64,000 bases of DNA from Acidisoma silvae (GTDB taxonomy: Bacteria > Pseudomonadota > Alphaproteobacteria > Acetobacterales > Acetobacteraceae): NCBI RefSeq assembly GCF_020618775.1, contig NZ_JAESVB010000003.1, positions 62,001 through 126,000 on the forward strand, written 5' to 3'. The first letter of the stretch is position 1; every line of letters begins with the position of its first letter. Below, piece after piece: positions 16,725 to 24,844 of this stretch. A program made the position numbers and the translations under genes. The notes below the pieces were generated by a model. It made no database searches and was not told where the DNA came from. It worked only from the letters and a program-made list of their open reading frames with translations.

Positions 16725-17631
16725 CGGGCAGCGTGAAACGCCAGTCGCCCGCTGGCTCGAACACATTGCTTATCGGATTGTAGCGTCGCAACGTGGATGT
16801 GAGATGCCAGCCCGCAGGCGTTCTTTCGATACGATGCAGGTGCCATCCGGCCCATTCGGGATGCACAGTACTTGCCAGCGCCGCCGGCACGCCTAAGGAT
16901 GGTATGGCGGTTACCGGCCCCTTTACCCCGGCCAGGCGGGTGATGTGGTGATGGCCGGACAGGACCAGTTCGGCGCCATGCCGCGCCAGAACGTCGCGCA
17001 AGGCCGCCCGGTCGCGCAGCGCCTTGCGTCTTCCGCCTCGGCTCATGGTCGGCGGATGGTGAATGAGCACGATGCGAAAAAGCCCCTGCCGGCCTGTCAA
17101 TTCCAGCAGATCCGCCAGCCTTTGCCGTTGCGCGTCACCGACAGCGCCGCCGGCATAAAAGATCGGCGTCAGAACGGCCGAATTGACGCCGATGATCGCG
17201 ACATCGCCTCTGCGCCGCAGAAAGGGAAAGCCCTCCGCGCCGGATGCCGCTTCCTTTGCATCGCTGCACATCCAGTCACGCCATTGACCAAGACTGTCTT
17301 GCCATGGCAACGGAATTGTCACATCATGGTTACCGGGGACTACCGAGAGATCGTTCGGTGATCCCATCTGTTGGAGATATCGGCGCGCCGCCAGGAATTC
17401 GGCCGGCTCCCCGAAATTCGTCAAATCTCCTGTCAGGGCAATATGATCAGGCGCATGGGCCGCGATATCGGCAAGCAGAGCCGCGGCCGGGCGCCATGTA
17501 TGAATTCGTTTGCGCTTTCTGTGCCAGGATAGTTTGGCAAGAAAGCTCTTCATATTTCGACTTCGCATCGACAGCGCTTCCGCCGGGGGCGGCAAATGCA
17601 GGTCGGATAGATGGGCAAGGCTGAATTGCAT
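16699..17631 (-). CDS. Calcineurin-like metallophosphoesterase
   Basis: This is a 310-residue class III phosphoesterase with the full metal-site set: LAHLSDLHLP (Asp10, His12), LTGDLTNFGEPAE (Asp69), VVPGNHDVT (Asn101-His102-Asp103), LIHHPPT and LSGHHHITR. No signal peptide or membrane helix, so it is probably cytosolic. Such enzymes cleave phosphomonoesters or diesters including lipid headgroup phosphates. It is divergent from the lipid kinase with zero spacing: its ATG begins at 17631, the same base as the kinase TTG. Position suggests a lipid phosphate or nucleotide-diphospho-lipid substrate, but that is inference. Confidence 0.85.
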   Translation of the reverse strand: MQFSLAHLSDLHLPPPAEALSMRSRNMKSFLAKLSWHRKRKRIHTWRPAAALLADIAAHAPDHIALTGDLTNFGEPAEFLAARRYLQQMGSPNDLSVVPGNHDVTIPLPWQDSLGQWRDWMCSDAKEAASGAEGFPFLRRRGDVAIIGVNSAVLTPIFYAGGAVGDAQRQRLADLLELTGRQGLFRIVLIHHPPTMSRGGRRKALRDRAALRDVLARHGAELVLSGHHHITRLAGVKGPVTAIPSLGVPAALASTVHPEWAGWHLHRIERTPAGWHLTSTLRRYNPISNVFEPAGDWRFTLPVRTDAMPW

Positions 17632-18611
17632 TGGGTCAGATAACCTCTTCCACGCCAGCGCCCAAGCGGATCGGCTTGATTATCAATCCGCGCAGCCACG
17701 CCAACAAGACGAAGCCCGCCGATTTCTCCGAAGTGCTGGCGCGCTATCCTGAGGTGCAGGCGGCATCGCCGGACGGCTTACCCGAATTGCAGGCGACATT
17801 GACGCACTTCGCGGCCGATGGCGTGACACTGCTGATCGTCTGCGGCGGCGACGGCACTTTGCGCGACGTCGTCAGCGCGCTGCCGCAATCCTATCCGGGC
17901 CAAATGCCCGAAATCGCCATTCTCTCGGCCGGCAATACCAATCTTGCCGCCCGCGTTCTGGGCAGCGCCGGCAGCGACAGCGCCGCGCTGGAAAAGCTGC
18001 TTGCCGCCGCTGCGGCGAACCAGCTGACCCGAAAAGTCTGCCCGCTGCTGCAAGTCTCCTGGCCGGAGGAACCGGCGCGTGCACCCGTGCGCGGCTTCCT
18101 GTTCGGCGCCGCAAGCTTCACCGAGGTCAAGCGCGTGGCCAATGCCGCCGTGCATCGCAGCGGGCTGCGCCACGGCATGGAAGTCGCCGTCACCGTCACC
18201 GTCACGGCCCTGCGCGCGATTCTCGGCCGCGACCCCGCCATCAAAAAAGGCTGGCCGATGACCCTGACGGTAGGCGACCGCCCGGCCGTCGATGGCCAGC
18301 GGATGCTGGTCATGGCGACGACCCTGGACAGTCTCATGCTCGGCCTCTGGCCCTTCTGGGGCAAAGGCCAGGGCGGCATCCGCTGGCTGGATATCGACGC
18401 CTCCCCTCGCCGCCTTGCCGCCGGGCTGACCAATATGCTGATGCACCGGCCGAAACCCTGGATGCTGCGCGGCGGCTATCGCTCAGGCCGTGGCAATAGC
18501 CTGCGCCTGCTGCTGACCCAGCCTTTCATTCTGGACGGTGAGGCTTTCGAGCCGCGCGCCGGTGGCGTTTTGCTGTCCACGGCTGCCAGTGTCACGGTCG
18601 TCGCTCCGTGA
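17631..18611 (+). CDS. Diacylglycerol-kinase-fold lipid kinase, likely ceramide kinase (CpgB-like)
   Basis: The 326-residue protein begins with RIGLIINPRSH (substrate/nucleotide strand) and has the catalytic GGDGT at 72-76 (IVCGGDGTLRDVVSAL), then LSAGNTNLAARVLG, the variant of the DAGK nucleotide loop. The remainder fits the beta-sandwich second domain. In Caulobacter a kinase of this fold next to spt (CpgB) phosphorylates ceramide. The same neighbour order here (kinase, unknown protein, spt, acp) supports that role. Start is TTG at 17631; an in-frame TGA at 17622 excludes anything earlier. Downstream gene overlaps by GTGA. Confidence 0.8.
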   Translation: MGQITSSTPAPKRIGLIINPRSHANKTKPADFSEVLARYPEVQAASPDGLPELQATLTHFAADGVTLLIVCGGDGTLRDVVSALPQSYPGQMPEIAILSAGNTNLAARVLGSAGSDSAALEKLLAAAAANQLTRKVCPLLQVSWPEEPARAPVRGFLFGAASFTEVKRVANAAVHRSGLRHGMEVAVTVTVTALRAILGRDPAIKKGWPMTLTVGDRPAVDGQRMLVMATTLDSLMLGLWPFWGKGQGGIRWLDIDASPRRLAAGLTNMLMHRPKPWMLRGGYRSGRGNSLRLLLTQPFILDGEAFEPRAGGVLLSTAASVTVVAP

Positions 18612-19495
18612 CATCCGATGCCGGCCGGGATCTTCAGTCCCTGGTCGCTGCGGAGCTTGATCGCCCTGCCCCGGCAGCGCTCGGCGCCCTGGTGCGGCAA
18701 ATTCTCGACCGACATGGGCCAAGCGTCGCAGCCATTCTGTTCTACGGCTCCTGCCGGCGGACGAGCGATCTTACCGGACTCATCGATTTTTACGTTCTGT
18801 ATGACGGGCATCGCGCCTTTCATCGCCGGACCATCCCGGCTGCTTTGAACGCGGCGCTGCCGCCCAATGTCATGCTGATGGCGCCGCCGGCAGGCGAGAC
18901 CGGGCTGCGTGCCAAAGTCGCCATGCTGTCGGTCCGGCAATTCGCCCGCCGCGTGCGGCCCGGCTCGCTGGATACGACGATCTGGACGCGCTTCTCCCAG
19001 CCTTGCTCTCTGCTTTATGCGCGGGATGGCTCCGCGCGTCGGCGCGTGACCGATTTGCTGGCGGAAGCGGCCGAAACGGCTCTCGCCTGGGGGCATTGGC
19101 TGAACCCGGCAACCGCCGAGTCCGGGGCGTTATGGGAAGGGCTCTTCGCCCAAACCTATCGGGCGGAGCTGCGGCCGGAACGCGCCAACCAGCCAAGCGT
19201 TCTGTATGAGACCAATGCGGCCTGGTTCGACGCGCTGTTTCAATCGGGCGGAAAACCGGCATCCCAGGCGCCTTTCGGCGGCTGGACGCTGCGCCGCATC
19301 TGCGGCAAGCCGCTGAATTTGATGCGACTGGTGAAGGCCGCCTTCACCTTTACCGGCGGAGCCGATTATCTGCTGTGGAAGCTACAGCGCCACAGCGGTG
19401 TCCGCCTGGACCTGTCGCCCTGGCAGCGCCGCCACCCCATCCTGGCCGCCCCCGCCATTCTGTGGCGGCTGCGGCGGATGGGGGTTTTGCGCTAG
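18608..19495 (+). CDS. Unrecognised nucleotidyltransferase-like protein between lipid kinase and spt
   Basis: This 295-residue soluble protein is coupled to the kinase by a GTGA overlap. Residues 43-66 (ILFYGSCRR...GLIDFYVLYD) look like the GS...D core of the pol-beta nucleotidyltransferase fold, but the second carboxylate is missing (D60-F-Y), so activity may be lost or altered. A C-terminal basic, aromatic segment (residues 235-295, including two tryptophan-containing LLWKLQRH and ILWRLRRM stretches) could touch membrane lipid. By position it matches the gene between the ceramide kinase and spt in Caulobacter (cpgC there, from memory). Function not assigned. Confidence 0.65.
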   Translation: MTSDAGRDLQSLVAAELDRPAPAALGALVRQILDRHGPSVAAILFYGSCRRTSDLTGLIDFYVLYDGHRAFHRRTIPAALNAALPPNVMLMAPPAGETGLRAKVAMLSVRQFARRVRPGSLDTTIWTRFSQPCSLLYARDGSARRRVTDLLAEAAETALAWGHWLNPATAESGALWEGLFAQTYRAELRPERANQPSVLYETNAAWFDALFQSGGKPASQAPFGGWTLRRICGKPLNLMRLVKAAFTFTGGADYLLWKLQRHSGVRLDLSPWQRRHPILAAPAILWRLRRMGVLR

Positions 19496-20694
19496 GCGAC
19501 GACCGCCGCGCCGACGATGCCAAGCTCCTCGCCGACCGCCGTAATGGCGTCCACCGCGAAGCGGATATCGGCCTCGCTATGGGCCGCGCTGACACTGGTG
19601 CGCAGCAGGGATTCGCGCGCCGGGGTCGCCGGCGGCAGCGCCAGATTGACGTAAAGACCGCGCGCCAGAAGCTTGTTCCAGAAGGCGACCGCAAGTTCCG
19701 GGCTGGTCAGCCGGACCGAAACGATGGGGCTCGGCGTCGGGCCGAGGCGGAATCCGGCCTTAGACAGTCCCTGATAGAGCGCGTCCGCATTTCGCATCAG
19801 CGTCCGCCGTAGCTCGGGCTTTGCCGCCATGACCTTGAAAGCCTGCGTTACGCTGGCCGCGATCGACGGCGGCATGGAGGCCGTGAACATATAGGCGCGG
19901 GATGCGACGCGCAGCACTTCGAACCCCGGCATGTCGGAGGCACAGAAGCCACCGATGCTGCCCAGGCTTTTGCTGAAGGTGCCGACGACGAAATCGACAT
20001 CGGCCTCGACCCCGGCCACTTCCTGCAAGCCGCGCCCGTTCTCGCCCAGCACGCCCAGGGAATGGGCTTCGTCGACGAGGAGATAGGCGCCTGTTTCACG
20101 TTTGACAGCCGCGAATTCGGCCAGGGGCGCGACGTCGCCCAGCATGCTGTAGATACCCTCGACGACGATCAGCTTATCGCCCGGCTTGTCGGCCAGGAAT
20201 TTCAGGCGGCGATAGAGGTCATCCGGGTCATTATGCCGGAAGCGCGTCACCTGGGCTTCCGACAGGCGCGAGCCGTCATAGATGCTGGCATGGCTGTCGG
20301 CGTCCAGCAGCAGGTGGTCATCCCGCCCGGCGAGCGCCGCCATGATGCCGAGATTGGCCTGATAGCCGGTGGTGAAGACCATGGCATCCTGCCGGCCCAG
20401 GAAGCTCGCGACCTGCTTTTCCAGGGCGACATGGGCGCTATAGGTGCCATTGGCGATGCGCGAACCGGTGGTGCCGGTGCCTTCGGTCTGCAACGCCGAG
20501 ACGGCCGTCTCGATGCAGCTCTCATCGAAGGTCAGGCCCAGATAGTTATTGGTGCCGAGCAGAACCACGGTCTGGCCGTTCAGCCGGGCCGAGGTCGGCG
20601 AGAGGATTTCATCGAAGGCGACCGTGAAAGGATTGGTCCCGGCCGCCCGCAGCCCCGCCAGGGACTGCGTCAGATGTGCGTATTTCCCAAGCAT
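19492..20694 (-). CDS. spt: Serine palmitoyltransferase
   Basis: This is a PLP enzyme of the alpha-oxoamine synthase family that condenses serine with a fatty acyl thioester to 3-ketosphinganine, the first step in sphingolipid synthesis. 400 residues. Key features: GTNNYLGL (47-54), GTGTTGSRIANGTYSAH (72-88), DADSHASIYDG with stacking His135, LLVDEAHSLGVLGENGRGL with Asp208/His211, and PLP lysine Lys242 in GTFSKSLGSIGGF. KBL and BioF/HemA share the fold; the adjacent dedicated ACP and ceramide genes argue for Spt. The ATG at 20694 follows the acp stop by one base. Confidence 0.88.
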   Translation of the reverse strand: MLGKYAHLTQSLAGLRAAGTNPFTVAFDEILSPTSARLNGQTVVLLGTNNYLGLTFDESCIETAVSALQTEGTGTTGSRIANGTYSAHVALEKQVASFLGRQDAMVFTTGYQANLGIMAALAGRDDHLLLDADSHASIYDGSRLSEAQVTRFRHNDPDDLYRRLKFLADKPGDKLIVVEGIYSMLGDVAPLAEFAAVKRETGAYLLVDEAHSLGVLGENGRGLQEVAGVEADVDFVVGTFSKSLGSIGGFCASDMPGFEVLRVASRAYMFTASMPPSIAASVTQAFKVMAAKPELRRTLMRNADALYQGLSKAGFRLGPTPSPIVSVRLTSPELAVAFWNKLLARGLYVNLALPPATPARESLLRTSVSAAHSEADIRFAVDAITAVGEELGIVGAAVVA

Positions 20695-20695
20695 G

Positions 20696-20998
20696 TCAGG
20701 CGGCTGTCCGCGCCTGTTCGGCTGTGATGGCCCGCGCCAGATCACCAACGGTCGCGATTTCGGCGACGGTATCGAGCGGAATGACGGTATTGAAGGCCGT
20801 CTCCAGCTCCATGATGAAGTCCATGACCGCGATCGAATCGAGATTGAGATCGCGCAGGATATTGGTCTCGGGCGTGACGGCATCCGCCATCGCGGGGGTC
20901 ACGCCGTCCAGGGTGCGGATGACGGCGACGATCGTCGCGTTCACGTCCTTTTCGCTGGGCAAGGTCTGGTCTCCATGACTGACTGCGCCCGCAGCCAT
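20696..20998 (-). CDS. Dedicated acyl carrier protein for sphingolipid synthesis (AcpR-like)
   Basis: This 100-residue acyl carrier protein has the phosphopantetheine serine Ser55 in LNLDSIAVMDFIMELE, a slightly divergent form of the usual DSL motif (DSI). It has an N-terminal extension of about 18 residues compared with AcpP. It directly precedes spt, one base before its start, so the two are translated together. In Caulobacter the equivalent AcpR delivers the acyl chain to Spt after loading by the acyl-ACP synthetase; the same enzyme type lies at 9633-11384 here. Confidence 0.88.
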   Translation of the reverse strand: MAAGAVSHGDQTLPSEKDVNATIVAVIRTLDGVTPAMADAVTPETNILRDLNLDSIAVMDFIMELETAFNTVIPLDTVAEIATVGDLARAITAEQARTAA

Positions 20999-21151
20999 GG
21001 CATGACACGGGCGGCTCTATCGATTTTCTGGGCCTTCTCTATCACGAATGCTACTGGGTCGCATCCAGCCGTTCATGCATGGGCCAGAGCCCAGCCATGG
21101 GCGCCCGGCCAGCATGCGGCACGAGGATCGAGACGAAAGGATGCGGACTGA

Positions 21152-22054
21152 ATGCTGCGGCCGATGGATCTTTGGCGCATCGCGATCATCAACCGCCCGC
21201 TGACCGCGATTCTGGCGGAAGGATTCGATGAGAGCGACGTCACCTGGGCGCCCGCGATGCCTGCGCAATCCTTCCGGGCCGACCCTTTCGGCCTGTGGCG
21301 CGACGGGCATCTGCATGTCTTCGCCGAAGGTTTCAGCTACCGCGACCGGCGCGGCTATATCGACCTGCTGATCTATGACGCGAACCTGACCCTGCGCGAC
21401 AGCCGCACGGTGCTGCGCGAACCCTGGCATCTGTCCTACCCTTTTGTCTTCGAGGCCGGGGGCGAGACCTGGATGCTGCCGGAGGCCTTCCAGTCCGGCA
21501 CGCTGACGCTGTACCGCGCGAAGCGCTTCCCCGATCAATGGGAGCCAGCCTGCCAGATCCCGCTCGATGGGGCGGCCATCGACGCGACGCCGTTCTTCTG
21601 GCAGGGCCGCTGGTGGCTGTTCTACGCGCCGTCGCACAGCAAGGCCGCGAAACAGAGCCATCTGCATATCGCCTATGCCGATCGCTTGACTGGACCGTGG
21701 CAGGTGCATCCCGGCAACCCGGTCCATATCAGCAACGCCAGCGCGCGGCCCGGCGGCACGCCCATTGTGCAAGGTGGATCGATCATCCTGCCGGTTCAGG
21801 ATTGCCGTGGCACCTATGGCGCTGCCATCCGGCTACTAGAAATTTCGCAGATGGATGAAAGATCATTCGTGGCGAAAGATCGTGACGGATTGCAAGCGCC
21901 AGCCTGGATGGAACCCTATACGGACGGGCTGCACACGCTTTCGGCCGTCGGCGGCATGACGCTGCTGGACGTGAAACGGATGGACGCGTCGCTATCGGCC
22001 AAGACATCCCGGCTTTATCATATCCTTCGGCAGAAGCTGGCGCGCGCCGGATGA
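21152..22054 (+). CDS. GINT1-like beta-propeller protein (GH43-like fold)
   Basis: The 300-residue protein has repeated propeller blades: SFRADPFGLWRDGHLHVFAE, then YIDLLIYD, LSYPFVFEAGGETWMLPEA, LTLYRA, DATPFFWQGRWWLFYAP and GGTPIVQGGSIILPVQD. This matches the N-terminal five-bladed domain of plant glucosamine inositolphosphorylceramide transferase (GINT1) and bacterial proteins named after it; the C-terminal glycosyltransferase domain of the plant enzyme is absent. No signal peptide. It overlaps the following glycerophosphotransferase-like gene by ATGA and is divergent from acp-spt, placing a sphingolipid-headgroup-associated domain in a ceramide locus. Its own activity is unknown. Confidence 0.7.
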   Translation: MLRPMDLWRIAIINRPLTAILAEGFDESDVTWAPAMPAQSFRADPFGLWRDGHLHVFAEGFSYRDRRGYIDLLIYDANLTLRDSRTVLREPWHLSYPFVFEAGGETWMLPEAFQSGTLTLYRAKRFPDQWEPACQIPLDGAAIDATPFFWQGRWWLFYAPSHSKAAKQSHLHIAYADRLTGPWQVHPGNPVHISNASARPGGTPIVQGGSIILPVQDCRGTYGAAIRLLEISQMDERSFVAKDRDGLQAPAWMEPYTDGLHTLSAVGGMTLLDVKRMDASLSAKTSRLYHILRQKLARAG

Positions 22055-23208
22055 AGATCGCCTTTCTCTATAATCACGACGCCATTCATCAGATTCCGCA
22101 TACCATCCCGGTGGCATCAAGCCTGGCCCAGCGCGGCATCGACGTTCATGTGCTGACATCAAGCGCCGAGCAGCGGGAAACGGCGGCAAGCCTGATCGCG
22201 CCGGGCGCGCAGATCACGTTCCATGACTTGACGCTGCGCTGGCCCGACCGCGCTGCCGATCGCCTGCTGCGGCCCATCGCACCCTATAAGCGCATCGCCA
22301 TTCTGCGCGAACACGCGAGGCTTCTCGATACATTCGACGCCATCGTAGTGCCGGAAACGACGACGACGCTGCTGCGCACGCGCTTCGGCGTCACCCACCC
22401 GAAACTGATCTATATTCCGCATGGCGCCGGTGACGGCGCGGCGGGTTTCCGCAATACGACAAGAAATTTCGATCTTGTTCTTCTGTCAGGTGAGAAGGTG
22501 CGAGACCGCATGCTGTCCGGTGGACTGATCACCCCGGACAATCATGCCATCATCGGCTATCCGAAATTCGATATTTCACTCGGCCGTCCCGCCGAAAGAT
22601 TTTTCGACAACGACCTGCCGACCGTCGTCTACAATCCGCATTTCAATCCACATATTTCATCCTGGTATCCCTCCGGACGCGCGGTGCTGGACTGGTTTGC
22701 GCGGCAGGACCGGTTGAACCTGATTTTCGCGCCGCATACCATGCTGTTCAAACGCGCTCTGCATATCACGCCCATTCACAAGCGCATCGGCTGGCGCGGC
22801 AGCCTGCCGAAATATTTGCGTCATCATCCACGCATCCATATCGATACCGGCAGCAGGCGGTCCGTCGATATGAGCTATACGCGCGCCACCGATATCTATC
22901 TCGGTGATGTATCAAGCCAGATCTATGAATGGATCGCGCGGCCGAGACCCGCGATTTTCTTCAATACGGGCGGGGAGGATCGCGCGGCCTCCCCCGATTT
23001 CGGCCATTGGTCGCTGGGTGACGTCATCCGCAGCGTCGCGGAATTGCCGGCGGTGCTGGACCGCGCGCTGGCTGACCCTGATGCGTTCAGGCCGCAACAG
23101 GAAGCGCGGCGCGATCTGACCTTTTCAATGACGGCAACACCGGCCGGCGAGCGGGGCGCGGAGGCTATTCTGGCGTTTATGGAGCGTTCTGCGCGTTCAC
23201 CTGGGTAG
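22051..23208 (+). CDS. CDP-glycerol glycerophosphotransferase-like protein (GT-B fold), paralogue 2
   Basis: The 385-residue paralogue of the gene at 7596 shares MKIAFLYNHD, PKLIYIPHGAGDGAAGF, VVYNPHFNPHISSW, NLIFAPHTMLFKR and DMSYTRATDIYLGDVSSQIYEW, the last being the family's CDP-binding region. Soluble or peripheral; no membrane helix. Co-translated with the GINT1-like propeller (ATGA overlap). It probably transfers a phospho-alcohol from a CDP donor to a lipid or glycan. Two such paralogues, one at each end of the ceramide island, suggest two successive transfers or two acceptors. Confidence 0.76.
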   Translation: MKIAFLYNHDAIHQIPHTIPVASSLAQRGIDVHVLTSSAEQRETAASLIAPGAQITFHDLTLRWPDRAADRLLRPIAPYKRIAILREHARLLDTFDAIVVPETTTTLLRTRFGVTHPKLIYIPHGAGDGAAGFRNTTRNFDLVLLSGEKVRDRMLSGGLITPDNHAIIGYPKFDISLGRPAERFFDNDLPTVVYNPHFNPHISSWYPSGRAVLDWFARQDRLNLIFAPHTMLFKRALHITPIHKRIGWRGSLPKYLRHHPRIHIDTGSRRSVDMSYTRATDIYLGDVSSQIYEWIARPRPAIFFNTGGEDRAASPDFGHWSLGDVIRSVAELPAVLDRALADPDAFRPQQEARRDLTFSMTATPAGERGAEAILAFMERSARSPG

Positions 23209-23212
23209 ATGG

Positions 23213-23235
23213 ATCCCCGGGTCAAGCCCGGGGAT
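23213..23235. repeat. Palindromic intergenic element, half unit
   Basis: Perfect 9-bp arms ATCCCCGGG (23213-23221) and CCCGGGGAT (23227-23235) with loop TCAAG. The identical hairpin recurs at 34201-34223, and related ones at 26131-26153. It lies between the stops of two convergent genes and may act as a bidirectional terminator. Confidence 0.8.
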
Positions 23236-23248
23236 AACAAGGAAATTT

Positions 23249-24691
23249 CTACTCCGCCGCCTTAGCGCCGGTCTCGGACGACACGGGTGCCACCGCCGTG
23301 GCACCCTTGGCCAGGCGGTTATAGGCGTCGAGTGCCGCGATCTTGTAGGCTTCCGCCAGCGTCGGATAGTTGAAAGTATTCTCGATGAAATATTCGAGCT
23401 TGCCCTTCAGGTTCAGCACCGCCTGACCGATATGGATCAGCTCCGTCGCACCTTCACCGACGATATGAACGCCGAGCAGGCGATGGGTGCGGATGGAGAA
23501 GATCATCTTCATCATCCCCGTTTCCAGACCCATGATATGGCCGCGCGAGGTCTCCCGAAACCGCGCGATGCCGCATTCATAGGGAATGCCCCGGCGCTGC
23601 ACGTCTTCCTCGCTCATGCCGACCGTCGAAATCTCCGGCACGGCATAGATGCCGTAAGGGAAAAATTCGGGCGCCGGCGGCAGCGGCATATGGAAGGCGT
23701 GGCAGGCAGCAATGCGCCCCTGTTCCATGGAGGTTGAGGCCAGGCTGGGGAAGCCGATGGCATCACCCGCCGCATAGATATGCGGCACTTCCGTCTGCAA
23801 AGTCTGCGGATTGACCAGCAGGCGTCCGCGATCATCAGCCTTCAGCCCAGCCGCTTCCATATTGATGGAATCGGTGGCGCCCACACGGCCCGCGCAATAG
23901 AGCAGCATCTGGCTGCGCACGCGCCGCCCGCTTTCCAGGACCGTCACCGGCCAGCCGTCTTCCATGGTGATGGAGGCGACCTTGGACCCGAAGCGGATCG
24001 CCATATTGCGGTCACGCAACTGGTGGACGAAATCCTCGATGATCTCGTGATCGATGAAGTCCAGGAAGGTGCTGCGGCTTTCCACCAATGTCACAGCGAC
24101 ATCCAGCGCGCTGAAGATCGTCGCATATTCCACGCCGATGACACCGGCGCCGACCACCGTCAGGCTGCGCGGCAGCTTTTTCAGTTCGACGATCTCGTCA
24201 CTGTCCAAAACGCTGACGCCATCGAAGGGCACGTCCTTCGGCCGATAGGGCCGGGTACCGACGGCGATAAGGATTTTCTCGCCGCGCACGAGGCTGACCT
24301 CGCCATGCTCGGCCGTCACTTCCACGGTATGCGGATCGACGAAGCGGGCCATGCCTTCCATGGTGCGGACGGAATTGCGGGCGAATTGATGCTCCAGAAT
24401 ATCCACCTCATGGTCCAGCGTCTTATGCAGACGCGCCATCAGGTCTTCGGCCGCAATGTCTTTCTTGACCCGATAGGCGCGACCATAGAAGCCGCGTTCC
24501 CGGTATCCGGTCAGATTGAGGACGGTTTCCCGCATGGTCTTGGACGGGATGGTGCCGGTATGAACGGACACACCGCCGACACGCCGGCCTTTTTCGATGA
24601 CGAGAACGGAATAGCCCAGCTTGGCCGCCTGAATGGCGGCACGACGCCCGGACGGCCCGCTGCCGATGACGAGGAAGTCATATGCCAACAC
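23249..24691 (-). CDS. sthA: Soluble pyridine nucleotide transhydrogenase (Si-specific)
   Basis: This FAD enzyme exchanges hydride between NADPH and NAD+, balancing the two pools. About 480 residues. N-terminal FAD loop DFLVIGSGPSGRRAA, the active-site region GGVSVHTGTIPSKTMRE without the redox cysteine pair of lipoamide dehydrogenases (normal for SthA), the NAD(P) loop VVGAGVIGVEYA, and the dimer-interface C-terminus. GTG at 24691 with AAGGGA ten bases upstream gives the usual LAYDFLVIG start; ATG at 24721 would add ten residues. It converges with the GT-B gene across a palindromic element. Confidence 0.9.
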   Translation of the reverse strand: MLAYDFLVIGSGPSGRRAAIQAAKLGYSVLVIEKGRRVGGVSVHTGTIPSKTMRETVLNLTGYRERGFYGRAYRVKKDIAAEDLMARLHKTLDHEVDILEHQFARNSVRTMEGMARFVDPHTVEVTAEHGEVSLVRGEKILIAVGTRPYRPKDVPFDGVSVLDSDEIVELKKLPRSLTVVGAGVIGVEYATIFSALDVAVTLVESRSTFLDFIDHEIIEDFVHQLRDRNMAIRFGSKVASITMEDGWPVTVLESGRRVRSQMLLYCAGRVGATDSINMEAAGLKADDRGRLLVNPQTLQTEVPHIYAAGDAIGFPSLASTSMEQGRIAACHAFHMPLPPAPEFFPYGIYAVPEISTVGMSEEDVQRRGIPYECGIARFRETSRGHIMGLETGMMKMIFSIRTHRLLGVHIVGEGATELIHIGQAVLNLKGKLEYFIENTFNYPTLAEAYKIAALDAYNRLAKGATAVAPVSSETGAKAAE

Positions 24692-24844
24692 GCGATGTGT
24701 GTCCCTTCGCAGCTGCAACATCACTCTAGCACGACCGCGCGCCTATGAAACGCCCGGATCGTTGCCGCCCTGCCTGATCACCACTACGATTTCATGACCA
24801 ATCCCCTGCAAGCCGCAGGGGCGATCCGGACCGAGGAAGCGACC

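Noticed and set aside
23249-24691. Missing redox cysteines in the dehydrogenase-like active site
   Set aside because: Absence of the disulfide pair is characteristic of the SthA transhydrogenase family, not a defect.
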